Source of the DNA: Verrucomicrobiota bacterium
Lineage (GTDB): Bacteria; Verrucomicrobiota; Verrucomicrobiia; Verrucomicrobiales; DEV007
NCBI GenBank assembly: GCA_020630975.1
Contig: JAHDID010000022.1
Coordinates: 28,818-92,817 of the forward strand
DNA: 64,000 nt
Direction: 5' to 3'
How positions within the stretch are numbered: the stretch's first letter is position 1; each line of letters starts with the position of its first letter. Below are positions 20,101-28,437 of the stretch, piece after piece. The notes beneath the pieces are model-generated. The model was given only the letters and a program-made list of their open reading frames with translations, searched no databases and was not told the origin of the DNA. Position numbers and translations under genes: made by a program.

Positions 20101-22050
20101 CGCGAGTGGGCATTTGACCTCAATGGCCAGACAGCCAAGCAGCAGCCACGCGAGACATGGACTGCCGCCGCTATCGATGTCTGGCTGAAAAAGGATGACC
20201 ATGAGCCTCTACACGCCCGCTGGGAGAATGAAAAAGGCAAAGCCTGGCACGATGGCGAGACCTGGCAGGAAGCCAGCATTCGGTTCGACCCGACCACCTT
20301 TGCGCCGCGCCCAGCAGCTAGCCCGATCTCGATCGCCGCTACCGAGGTAGCCACCGGCGAGCCTCGCGAAGTGACATTCGACCCCGCAGTGGGCTGCCAC
20401 CGGATCGATTTGGACAATATCATCCCCATCGCGCCTCCAGGTGGCGAAAATCCCAGCAACGACGCTCTGGAGCGGGTGCGCATCGATCTAAAAAACTCCA
20501 GCGCCACCGAGCAGGTCGCGCACCTGATGTTCGCCAAAGGCTGGCACGGCATCAAACAAAAGATCGGCACACCGATCACTGGTATCTCCGCTATCCTACG
20601 CGATGCCGATGGCCAGCCCACCGGTATACCCGTGCAGCTCAGTAAGAACTGGCACTTTCACCGCGAGGACGCCAGCGTGCACTCGGGCCAGTGGTTTCAC
20701 GGCATCAGCCAGGTGCGCCTGCCAGCGCAGAGCGATCTGCAGCTAGAGCTGGTCATCGCCTACGGTCACTGGGGCGGGGTAGCCGCTGCCTCTCACGCCC
20801 AGCTCAGCCTGATCGGCTGGGGTGGCAACCAGCGCTGGGACCAGAGCGCTCTCGGCTCGTGGGGCGAGAGTATCTGCTACTCGCCCGAGCAAAATGAGGC
20901 CAGCTGTACCATCACCGACGTGCGGCCACTCATGGTCACTGGCATGAGCGACGATCCCAAGCGCCAGAAGTGGAACTGGACACACAATGTCGGCGGGGGC
21001 GATTTTTTCCGCCTCTTCGATCCTGAGGGCGAGCGGTACCAGCGCTCCGGCATCGTCGTCGACTACCGCCGCCAGTCTCCCTGCCTCACCGAGGTAATGT
21101 ACAGCGGCGGCATGCGCCGGGCGCATATCCACCACGCGCAGTTTGTCAGCCTATCGCGCAGCGACGATCTGGTCTGCGGTACCTACCGCATCAATATGAA
21201 GGTGATCGATCCCGTCTATTTCTCGCGCTTCGCCATCTTTCACATCGGCTCGGATAACTATGCCATGACCAAGGAGCGCAAAGTCGCAGTAGGCAATTCC
21301 AAAGGTCTAACCGCCGAGTGGGACGCCCGCTGGGGAGGCGACGCCTACAAGGGCGAACCTATCGAAATGGTAGGACCAAATCCCTGGGCCTCGCTCCACC
21401 AAAGCGAGGGCAATGGCACCGACGCACCCGGTGCCTGGGCCACGAGAGGTTTCATCATCCGCGAGTGGAAAGCGGTGCTAGGCGGCAAAGAAGTGAAGCA
21501 CCCTTGGATCGCCGAGTACGGTCGCGACCGCCACGCCAAGCTACAGACCACACTGATGGAGATCGTCCCACCTCCAGGCCTGAAGCGCCTGGAACCCGGC
21601 GACTACATCGAGGCGACCATCGAGCACATCATCGCCCCCCAGTATGCCAAAGACTACTATGGCCCCAATACCGCCCTACAGCAGCTACTCGCCAAGCACG
21701 AGAACAGCTGGCAAGTCATCCATCATCAGGCAGCTGGCGACGAGCTGACTGTCGAGGCAAAGGTCGGCAACATCGTCCGCAGCTACCCGAGTGTGAATGT
21801 CGTCACGATGAACGACCGCGCCGAGCTGACCCTCAGCGGCGGTGTCGGTTACACTGCTTTGACATTCGACGGCCTATCCGACTACCGCGGCTACCGCCTA
21901 CTAGTCGATGGTGTCGAGGTGGACCAGAGCGTGCACGGCAATGACTACTGGCAGACGGATTACAATGCCCATACCCAGCGCTGGGCACAGACTTACAATG
22001 TGCGGACTGTGCCAGGGAAAGTGCACCAAGTGGTGTTTGAGAAGAGGTGA
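17155..22050 (+). CDS. Very large secreted esterase-like protein with LamG domain
   Basis: The protein is 1631 residues from ATG 17155, chosen because MRHTAIALALGLSCIVSTSQA is a clear signal peptide. Residues 60-370 are an alpha/beta hydrolase of the acetyl-xylan-esterase/dipeptidyl-peptidase type: NIHGGGQYADH, the nucleophile in VYGHSMGGKL near 235, and a late His in SPHLNHRDD. A CBM-like stretch (about 480-620) and a beta-rich region follow. A concanavalin/LamG domain lies near 800-965 (NFALDFWAYLP, DQWNHLSLSYDGQHLRLWV, AIDQVRLYDQSL). The last 500 residues, dense in Trp and Gly, are not recognised. Likely substrate: an acylated algal or plant polysaccharide. Confidence 0.75.
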   Translation: MRHTAIALALGLSCIVSTSQAETLQPITDPAQAPQTHAAIWQGYDPQAEPLDTEVLHEWEEDGVVLRVVRYRVGIFKGKKSMIAGVYGFPKGGSKLPGLVNIHGGGQYADHKAALTNAKRGYATISIAWAGRISAPNYRVSPKEVKLFWEGKTDDPHHKVTTDWAALDAYHAPSREGKDAFTTIRDGSEDWTLDSVKSPRNNSWFLCAMAARRALTFLERQPEVDGEKLGVYGHSMGGKLTVATAGSDSRVKAAAPSCGGVSDRFNDDPLHRNTVGDSPALKNIKCPTVFLKPANDFHGRINDLVTATQELGQTPWRVTCSPHLNHRDDPEYEVASQLWFDQHLKGSFTWANTPTVHLHLNRPSGTPEATVHVDTSQPIESVDFFYTQQGIGGGDRSLHNHHQNRFWHHATTTPRGANGHHANIPVSTTDKPLWLYANVTYRLPAPVSGAGYYYGDYTSDTYVVSSLIQLIHPDQLKGANVKPALHPTTMIETFAGDWKKQWYSHSTSQWEYRSHKVYHPLWQAPEGASLALEVRAPQASKLVIGLDKHAAEVTLAQPGAWQSIVLKPSDFTGVDGTALAAFKDLKELRLSPSETQRSKDKDGKSITRKLGGAWQGAEPEFRSLRWHTPVAVGAANLKPMMPQPKDFTSMWWRDGFPGKTENADWRRIIQTGNYWFMFDTDTMGIARLGAPLAGNTLPTGANLQLAMEIDGTTYRCKAGGSWSRWDGPRLIESGKFLQRADVTGLVFESDDGKKLNVEARFETAAWPDQLSMKLSARPGVKPIYAGEGTFGRAAGGGYGLGGKNQFVIPEADCATQQNFALDFWAYLPKDYQAGKAWPWLVCKNQHEQIEGNYGIQLRNEAVPEAIINIGGGRDNSHRQVAEKRHALRVDQWNHLSLSYDGQHLRLWVNGQKAIEKHIGKPFTPKAGTLTIGNRGDLGGGTDTFRYYGAIDQVRLYDQSLAANQVAHLVRHPAEGLPSLKPMREWAFDLNGQTAKQQPRETWTAAAIDVWLKKDDHEPLHARWENEKGKAWHDGETWQEASIRFDPTTFAPRPAASPISIAATEVATGEPREVTFDPAVGCHRIDLDNIIPIAPPGGENPSNDALERVRIDLKNSSATEQVAHLMFAKGWHGIKQKIGTPITGISAILRDADGQPTGIPVQLSKNWHFHREDASVHSGQWFHGISQVRLPAQSDLQLELVIAYGHWGGVAAASHAQLSLIGWGGNQRWDQSALGSWGESICYSPEQNEASCTITDVRPLMVTGMSDDPKRQKWNWTHNVGGGDFFRLFDPEGERYQRSGIVVDYRRQSPCLTEVMYSGGMRRAHIHHAQFVSLSRSDDLVCGTYRINMKVIDPVYFSRFAIFHIGSDNYAMTKERKVAVGNSKGLTAEWDARWGGDAYKGEPIEMVGPNPWASLHQSEGNGTDAPGAWATRGFIIREWKAVLGGKEVKHPWIAEYGRDRHAKLQTTLMEIVPPPGLKRLEPGDYIEATIEHIIAPQYAKDYYGPNTALQQLLAKHENSWQVIHHQAAGDELTVEAKVGNIVRSYPSVNVVTMNDRAELTLSGGVGYTALTFDGLSDYRGYRLLVDGVEVDQSVHGNDYWQTDYNAHTQRWAQTYNVRTVPGKVHQVVFEKR

Positions 22051-22151
22051 TCCTAAAATCGGCCCTTGCTGAGAACCTACCAAAGGCTCGAAAGATAGTA
22101 TCCGGTGAAGAAGCGTAGCGAATAGCAAAACCATCGGGGCTACCTTGCAAT

Positions 22152-22718
22152 CTACTTCTCAGCCTGCCCTACACTCACGATCCAGTAGTTCACTCGATCA
22201 ACTAGCGGCGCACCTCGCTGCGGCTGATCAATCAATCCTAAATTCATCAAAGTCTGCAGACCGATACTAGCCTTTACCTTCACCGGAATGATCTCTTTTT
22301 CAGGACCATAAGAAAAGACATTCCAAACCAAGTATCCAGAATCCTCGGTAGCGACCAGAGGCATCTTGAGTAACTCTCGGAATTCCGCTTCCTCATCAGC
22401 AGCCAATAATTTCTCCAAGACATCATAGGTGACGAATGTAAACTCTGTCGCGGCAGAAGCCTTCTTGCCTAGTGGCTTATGGTAAACCGCTACAGGATGC
22501 CCCTTCCGATGGGCCAGTCGATTGAAGGTTAGCGAGCCCTTACTGAGCAGAGCGACCACCTCAGCTTTATCACCCAGCGCCGTATCGACGAGATTCACCG
22601 TACCTACAGGAAACACAAATGCAGCCTTGGGAATCACCTTGGTACTAACGCCTTTCATGGAAAGACAGCTAGGGCCGTAGATGGAAGCAAAAACAAAGAA
22701 CAGTGCCAACAACTTCAT
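22152..22718 (-). CDS. Hypothetical exported protein
   Basis: A 188-residue protein with a hydrophobic N-terminus (MKLLALFFVFASIYG) and then PSCLS, which could be a weak lipobox. The body contains FPVGTVNLVDTALGD, TEFTFVTYDVLEKLL and SGYLVWNVFSYG. No family is recognised. It lies 46 bp after the SprT-like gene in the same direction and may be the last gene of the cysE operon. Confidence 0.6.
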   Translation of the reverse strand: MKLLALFFVFASIYGPSCLSMKGVSTKVIPKAAFVFPVGTVNLVDTALGDKAEVVALLSKGSLTFNRLAHRKGHPVAVYHKPLGKKASAATEFTFVTYDVLEKLLAADEEAEFRELLKMPLVATEDSGYLVWNVFSYGPEKEIIPVKVKASIGLQTLMNLGLIDQPQRGAPLVDRVNYWIVSVGQAEK

Positions 22719-22764
22719 AAACAGAAAGAAGAGAAGACGAGTCTACTCAAAATCTAGTCACTAG

Positions 22765-23331
22765 CTAGCGTAGCCTCTTCTCGATCAACTTAAAGCGAGG
22801 ATCATACTTACCATTACTGTGTGCTTTACAACACTTGTAGCAAGCCACCATACGCTTCATTCGCTTCACTCGGTAGATGACCTCCTCGCAAGCAGGGCAG
22901 ATGTAAGCAAAATTCTTCCGCATCGTCGTGCGCCCTAAGTTGAGGTCATGACAGCGCTCCTCCCCAGGAATCCCTAAGTCCGCACAGGCCTGCTTCCACT
23001 CTGGGCCATGCGGTTGTATACGCCGGTCAGCATGACGCGAGTAAGCCACCACATGTGCCAGCTCATGAAGAAAAGTCTGCGAGATCTCATGCTCCTTTTT
23101 CTCATCCGGCAGTACCTGGAGACGCGGGTTTAGCTCGATCCGCGCCTGCGCTGAGTAGGCGCGCCCTGCAGTCGTCCGCAAGCGCTTATTCCACGACACG
23201 TGCACCTTTTCTGCCAGCTCGGGCAACCCCAGATCCTGCAGCAATGATACGGCACGCCGAGTCAACGCATCATCGTAGCCGATGAGCACCATCACCTTCT
23301 GATCTGTCGCATCTGTTGGCAGTTCGGACAT
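22765..23331 (-). CDS. SprT-like zinc metallopeptidase family protein
   Basis: A 188-residue SprT-like protein. The zinc site is HELAHVV (HExxH), and a third ligand is probably supplied by the later HGPEW block, as in SprT/Spartan. The C-terminal part is a zinc ribbon: CPACEEV and CYKCCKAHSNG. Eukaryotic relatives cleave DNA-protein crosslinks; the role in bacteria is less clear. It follows cysE by 8 bp, so the two are co-transcribed, although no functional link is evident. Confidence 0.85.
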   Translation of the reverse strand: MSELPTDATDQKVMVLIGYDDALTRRAVSLLQDLGLPELAEKVHVSWNKRLRTTAGRAYSAQARIELNPRLQVLPDEKKEHEISQTFLHELAHVVAYSRHADRRIQPHGPEWKQACADLGIPGEERCHDLNLGRTTMRKNFAYICPACEEVIYRVKRMKRMVACYKCCKAHSNGKYDPRFKLIEKRLR

Positions 23332-23339
23332 GGGGCGGT

Positions 23340-24269
23340 TTAGCTGGACCGTGCGATAGGTTCCTTCGTAGTTTTATTCACGATTATCAACTCTTCTCCC
23401 TTGGTATTGACGAAAGAATTCTCAGGGACACTCTCGTGGAGAAACACATTAGCCGCTATCGTCGAGCCAGCACCAAGCGTCGTCTGCCCCCCAAGTACTG
23501 TCGCATGGGGATAGATCACCACATTATCCTCCACATCGGGATGGCGCTTATTGCCTTTTATGATGTTTCCCTCCTCATCCTTAGGAAAATTACGAGCACC
23601 GAGAGTGACGCCGTGGAATAGCTTCACATGAGCCCCAATCACACAAGTCTCACCAATCACGACTCCAGTACCGTGGTCGATGAAAAAATGACTACCTATG
23701 GTGGCTCCAGGGTGAATATCGATGCCTGTCAGACTGTGAGCATACTCAGTCATGATCCGCGGAATCAGAGGCACATCCATCTGATAGAGGAGATGAGCAC
23801 AACGCTGAATAGCGATCGCCGTGATGCACGGGTAAGCGAGGATGATCTCATCAAAATTGCGCGCCGCTGGATCGCCCTCGTAGGCAGCCTCCACGTCGGT
23901 ATGCAAAAGTCTCCGCACCTCAGACAATCGCCCTAAAAACTCCGATGTGATCTGTAGAGAGGTCGCACTATAGTCCGTGTTCTCATCGCCATTTTCCTCA
24001 CGATCCCGAAAGCGTAAAACCCCTGCGATCTCGTCCGACAAGGCCTCCATCAGAGTCGCCAGCCTCTCGCTAGTGATGATCTCCAGTTCCTCGGCCGGCA
24101 GAGGCTCCTCGTCCAAATAACCAGGAAATAACACCTGCAGCAAACGATCACAAGTCGCTCGTATACGACGATTTGACGGCAGATTGCCACACTCGATACG
24201 GTTGATACCACCTATGTCGCGGTATGAACCGACCAACTGATCGACGAGGTCTCGTAGCTTGTTTTCCAT
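23340..24269 (-). CDS. cysE: Serine O-acetyltransferase
   Basis: CysE makes O-acetylserine from serine and acetyl-CoA, the substrate of CysK. The start at ATG 24269 (MENKLRDLVDQ) is preferred because GGGAG sits just upstream; a GTG at 24287 would add six residues. The N-terminal half is helical and longer than in E. coli, as in EpsC-type enzymes. The C-terminal half is a left-handed beta-helix: DIHPGATIG, FFIDHGTGVVIGE, VKLFHGVTLGARN, VIYPHATVLGGQTTLGA. The catalytic His pair is in these blocks. Confidence 0.93.
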   Translation of the reverse strand: MENKLRDLVDQLVGSYRDIGGINRIECGNLPSNRRIRATCDRLLQVLFPGYLDEEPLPAEELEIITSERLATLMEALSDEIAGVLRFRDREENGDENTDYSATSLQITSEFLGRLSEVRRLLHTDVEAAYEGDPAARNFDEIILAYPCITAIAIQRCAHLLYQMDVPLIPRIMTEYAHSLTGIDIHPGATIGSHFFIDHGTGVVIGETCVIGAHVKLFHGVTLGARNFPKDEEGNIIKGNKRHPDVEDNVVIYPHATVLGGQTTLGAGSTIAANVFLHESVPENSFVNTKGEELIIVNKTTKEPIARSS

Positions 24270-24426
24270 CTGACTCCCGCAGCCCACGCTGCAGGTCGGA
24301 TATAAGGGGGGATTAAGCTAAATTTCCACCAATTTTTGATGAAGCACACACCTAAGCCCTCCTAATTTTCCTATTTAACAGTGCTTGATTTTCTGTTCCA
24401 AAGCCACGATTCTACCGAGCTGCAAT

Positions 24427-24510
24427 GCCGATGTGGTGGAATTGGTAGACACAACGGACTTAAAATCCGTTGGCCTTTTGGCCGTGCGGGTTCAAGTCCC
24501 GCCGTCGGTA
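24427..24510 (+). tRNA. tRNA-Leu (UAA)
   Basis: An 84-nt cloverleaf. The acceptor arm GCCGATG pairs with CGTCGGT. The anticodon stem ACGGA/TCCGT holds the loop CTTAAAA, giving anticodon UAA. A long variable arm (TTGGCCTTTTGGCCG) marks a class II tRNA, and the T arm is GCGGGTTCAAGTCCCGC. CCA is not encoded. This tRNA reads UUA, starts with U, and has A36-A37, so it may be a MiaB substrate. Confidence 0.96.
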
Positions 24511-24546
24511 TCTTTTAGCTCTCTAGCCTCCACTTACCTGCGCTCT

Positions 24547-27500
24547 CTAAAGTTGGACGGTTCTCAGCCTAAAGAACTTCTTAACATCCGAAGCCGTATC
24601 TTCGATGACTACCTGTCGGTTCCCTCCTAGGAAAGTCTGTCGATACGTTGCTGTGCCTAATGGAGCCCCATCATTCGTGATCGATAAAATCTGCGTCCAT
24701 GTCACCATATCTGGTGAACTCTCGAAAATAACCACCAAGCCAAACACACCTCTGCGGAGGTTTGTGTTAACTTCGACCCCTGCTCCAACTTTAGTGATCG
24801 CTAAAGCACTGGTCTCGCCAACAGCCAGCGCCGTCTCAGTAAGATCCCCAATGCCATTACCATCTAGGTCTGAAGAGCTGTCCACCACTGAGAAGCTCCC
24901 CTTGTAGGAGATCGGCAAATCCCCCACCTGTGGTCCCCATGGCTTTATCCACCACTCATAGAGACCCAGCTCAAGCCTATCCGAAGGCATCCAAGTCACC
25001 TGCCCATCAATCCATTGATTGAGGAAAGACTGCCCATCTTTATTGATCAGGAGTTGATATCGAGTCGCCTGACTATGCGCTGTCCATGAAAACTGGGGAC
25101 GCACTTCGAAAGTATCTTCTACCGGACTGACCAAAGCCACAGAACCAAGCATATGCTGAGGAGTCGCATCTGACTCAGAGCTACCCGAGTTGTTAATAGC
25201 CTCGACCTTATACGAGTAAGCATTGTTACTAGATACAGTAAAGTCGCTATAGGACGTCCCATTAAGAGTTGCTATCTCTTCGTAACTACCGTCATTAACC
25301 TTCCTGTAGAGCTTATAGGTCTCAGCATATAAAACACTGCCCCAACTCACATTGATATAACCACCACCCAAGTTAGTCTGAGTCAGTGCATACTCACGAG
25401 TACTTACCGGCCCCACATTCGCTGGCGGAGGCTCACTACCCTCCCCCTGCACCATAAATGTGTAACCCCCCTCATCCTGATCACTACTCCTGATTGTAAT
25501 AGTAGCCGTCTGAACCTCAAAAACAGAAGGATTAAACAAAACCTGAAACTGATCAGAACTATTAGCAGCTATAGAAGTCACAAGACCTGATACTGTAAAA
25601 TCAGCCACATTAGACGACACATTGGTAATAAGCAGAGGGTCCGCCCCCTGATTAAAAACAATGAAGTTTCGTAACACATTTCCACCAGCCAGAAGGGAAC
25701 CAAAATCCGTGCCTAGCCCCGCATCTATTGTCGTCGAACCACTTGGGATCGCAGAAGTCCCATCAACTGCTGTAAGATGTATCTCCGCTGTAGTATTGGC
25801 ATTACCTTGAATTTCAAACGTATAAGGATTCTCATCACTGTCGGAATTATTAATCGTGACCGTAGCAGTATCACTCCCATTAGTTTGCGGTCGATAAGCT
25901 ATCGTTAAATTAGCACTCGAGCCAACCGCAATCGTCCCTGTAGCCGATGCGGTAATTGCGAACTCAGCATTATCAACAGTGATCGAGCCAATATCTAGCG
26001 GCCATGAACCCGTATTTTGGATTCGATAAGTTCGTGATGCGCTAGCCAATGGAGAAATTGTTCCAAAATCCGTTCCGAAGGCACTAGAAATCGTCGTAGA
26101 CCCATCTGGAATATTATTCACACCGTCCGATGACGTTACATTGATCTCTGGGGCGGAATTGGCATCTCCCTGTATTGTAAATGTGTAAGGACTCCGATCT
26201 GAGTCATTACTATTAATAGTAACGATGGCCGTATCGCCTCCGGATGCTTGCGGACTATAAGTGATATTAAAGGAACCACCACCGTCTGCAGCTATCGAAC
26301 TAGGGGGATTAACACTCACAGCGAATTCTGGGTTGCTTATTGTGATCGACGTAATATTCAACACTGTTAAGCCACTGTTTGTTATCCGGAATGTATTCGT
26401 CGATGTCGTCAGAGGTGCGATTGATCCAAAATCGGTACCTAGCCCAGTAGAGATCGTAGTAGAACCATTGGGAATATCACTAGATCCGTCAGAATTGGAT
26501 ACCTCTATTTCAGGTTGAAACGGGAGGTCCCCCGATAAATTATACCGACCAAGACTACCGTAATTCGAGAAACCATCTGTGGCTGGGTCATTTCTTCCAG
26601 CACCAGTCACCCTTAGGTAGTATGTGGCATTACTAGGCGAAGTGTATGTGATTTCAGCGTCTGTAGTATTCGAAGGGTTATCGGACACTAAAACAGTCCC
26701 GGATGAATCAAGAAGTTCTAGCTGAACAGCTACATTTGAAGCGATAGAATCCACCCCTTCAGCATCAATTGTAGCAGCAGAAATAGTGAACGCCCCTGGT
26801 CCTGAAGTAACCGCGAAAACATCCACGTCACCACTCGTTTCGATGATTCCATTCTGATTAACTCCTCCGCCTACCGGTGCTATATTCGTAGCTCCTGACG
26901 TCGTGCCAACATAATCATCCGACAAACGGCTGATAAAAGAATCGATCGTTACAAGATCATCTTGTGTGTTTGGGTCTGATTCTCCTTGTCGCGCCCCGTC
27001 GTACTCACCTCGAGAAAACTGAGTGACATTTCGATAATAGCCTACTCCCATGATAGATGCCCAACCAACATCACCAGAACCATGCCCCCTGTAGTACTCA
27101 CCGTCACCTGTATGGCCATCGTGCCTTAGGCCGAGGGTATGCCCAAACTCGTGACTGCCTACTTCACCAAGACCTTTTCCCGAGCCGAAACTAGAAGTAA
27201 ACGCCCAACACACCTTGTCACCCTCAACACCGAAACTATTCAACCAAGCGACCCCTCCAGCGTCATCGCCGTACCACTCCTCAGTTGGAGTGTAGATACA
27301 CATCATCCGCTTATCTGGGTCTGCAGCGTCATACGCGGCACGATCTGTTGTCACGTTTACATCCCAAACGGCGTAATCTGAGGCGATATGATTCCATGCA
27401 CCTGTCATCAATGACTCAGATAGATCTGCAGGTGCAGCTACAATAGAAGTCCCGCCAGTGAATACAGTATTCCACCGAGTCGAAGTAACTGTCTCACCAT

Positions 27501-28227
27501 CAAAATCCAGATATAGCACATTCTCCGAACTCGGCCTGCTACTTAGAAGAGGCGGAGTCGCCGGCGGGGGAGGAGGATCAGCAGAAACTGATTCACCAGC
27601 AGACTCAGGAGTTGGAGGTTTGGCACAAACCGAAATCACATACTCGCGACGCAGTTTAGTAATCATAATAACCTCATCAAATTTACCGCTAATAGCAAAC
27701 GCGATATCACTCCCCTGCTTCATAATACGGCCTGAGATCCGCCCTGCTCCATTATCACTCAGATGGAAAAAGACATCTGAGTGTCCGATGATCCCCAACG
27801 AAACGACTCGGGCCTTCCCCTCTAACTTCTGATTCCCAATGATTTCTAACGGCAGTACTACCGAGCCAACTTGCCAATTTAATTTCTCTCCCACTTCACG
27901 AGTAAACAGAGCTTCTACATCACTCGAAAGTATCGAAAAATCCTGATTGAGCAGTGATGGGCCCAGTAAATTCTCAAATTCCCGAATCTTGTGGTCTGCC
28001 GTGTATTCAGCTATTGCGGTGAGAGTTTGAGTCTTTGCTCGGGATCTTTCTTGGGAACCGTCTGATCCCTCGCCATCAGAAAGATAAGCATCGCTCGGGC
28101 CATTTCCAGACACATCGACAGATTTGCCTTGGTTCGTAGAACTAGGAAGTTTCTGATTCTTATAGCCAAAAACAAAGACAATGCAGAAGACTAACATAGC
28201 CCCTAAAATAGATAGATAATATTTCAT
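24547..28227 (-). CDS. Secreted metzincin peptidase with choice-of-anchor D repeats
   Basis: The protein is 1226 residues with an N-terminal hydrophobic segment (5-22). A Pro-rich linker precedes LYLDFDGE near residue 240. The zinc motif is HEFGHTLGLRHDG near 358-370 (HExxHxxGxxH), with the Met-turn in ASIMGVGYY, so it is a metzincin. A pre-peptidase C-terminal domain (about 465-570) follows. Three homologous choice-of-anchor D modules come next (about 575-905), each with GTDFG and a block ending in YTF. A fibronectin type III domain (about 915-1000) and an unrecognised C-terminus complete it. The modules suggest binding to a surface or polysaccharide. Confidence 0.85.
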   Translation of the reverse strand: MKYYLSILGAMLVFCIVFVFGYKNQKLPSSTNQGKSVDVSGNGPSDAYLSDGEGSDGSQERSRAKTQTLTAIAEYTADHKIREFENLLGPSLLNQDFSILSSDVEALFTREVGEKLNWQVGSVVLPLEIIGNQKLEGKARVVSLGIIGHSDVFFHLSDNGAGRISGRIMKQGSDIAFAISGKFDEVIMITKLRREYVISVCAKPPTPESAGESVSADPPPPPATPPLLSSRPSSENVLYLDFDGETVTSTRWNTVFTGGTSIVAAPADLSESLMTGAWNHIASDYAVWDVNVTTDRAAYDAADPDKRMMCIYTPTEEWYGDDAGGVAWLNSFGVEGDKVCWAFTSSFGSGKGLGEVGSHEFGHTLGLRHDGHTGDGEYYRGHGSGDVGWASIMGVGYYRNVTQFSRGEYDGARQGESDPNTQDDLVTIDSFISRLSDDYVGTTSGATNIAPVGGGVNQNGIIETSGDVDVFAVTSGPGAFTISAATIDAEGVDSIASNVAVQLELLDSSGTVLVSDNPSNTTDAEITYTSPSNATYYLRVTGAGRNDPATDGFSNYGSLGRYNLSGDLPFQPEIEVSNSDGSSDIPNGSTTISTGLGTDFGSIAPLTTSTNTFRITNSGLTVLNITSITISNPEFAVSVNPPSSIAADGGGSFNITYSPQASGGDTAIVTINSNDSDRSPYTFTIQGDANSAPEINVTSSDGVNNIPDGSTTISSAFGTDFGTISPLASASRTYRIQNTGSWPLDIGSITVDNAEFAITASATGTIAVGSSANLTIAYRPQTNGSDTATVTINNSDSDENPYTFEIQGNANTTAEIHLTAVDGTSAIPSGSTTIDAGLGTDFGSLLAGGNVLRNFIVFNQGADPLLITNVSSNVADFTVSGLVTSIAANSSDQFQVLFNPSVFEVQTATITIRSSDQDEGGYTFMVQGEGSEPPPANVGPVSTREYALTQTNLGGGYINVSWGSVLYAETYKLYRKVNDGSYEEIATLNGTSYSDFTVSSNNAYSYKVEAINNSGSSESDATPQHMLGSVALVSPVEDTFEVRPQFSWTAHSQATRYQLLINKDGQSFLNQWIDGQVTWMPSDRLELGLYEWWIKPWGPQVGDLPISYKGSFSVVDSSSDLDGNGIGDLTETALAVGETSALAITKVGAGVEVNTNLRRGVFGLVVIFESSPDMVTWTQILSITNDGAPLGTATYRQTFLGGNRQVVIEDTASDVKKFFRLRTVQL

Positions 28228-28289
28228 GCTGGGGAAGGGGAAATTCGAATTTTGTTAGTGTGAAGTGGTTGGTTTAATGAGTTTCAGCG

Positions 28290-28323
28290 CGTTGAATAAC
28301 AGAATAGAAACGCTATTTCAACG
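28290..28323. other. Inverted repeat upstream of the metzincin gene
   Basis: CGTTGAA (28290-28296) pairs with TTCAACG (28317-28323), and AATAG pairs with CTATT inside. On the plus strand seven T follow, but no plus-strand gene ends here. It lies 63 bp upstream of the metzincin start, so it may be an operator or an antisense terminator. Confidence 0.4.
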
Positions 28324-28437
28324 TTTTTTTGGCCACTAGCTTGTAAAGTCAACAAACAAAGCTCAAAAAATAAGTCTCAGATCAAATTCTTAAAATAATC
28401 CAAGGATTGAGTGCCCCATTGAGTCAAGCCACCCTCT

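Noticed and set aside
11078..24269. A cysteine operon joining cysK and cysE
   Set aside because: They are 11 kb apart with genes on both strands between them and a terminator after cysK.
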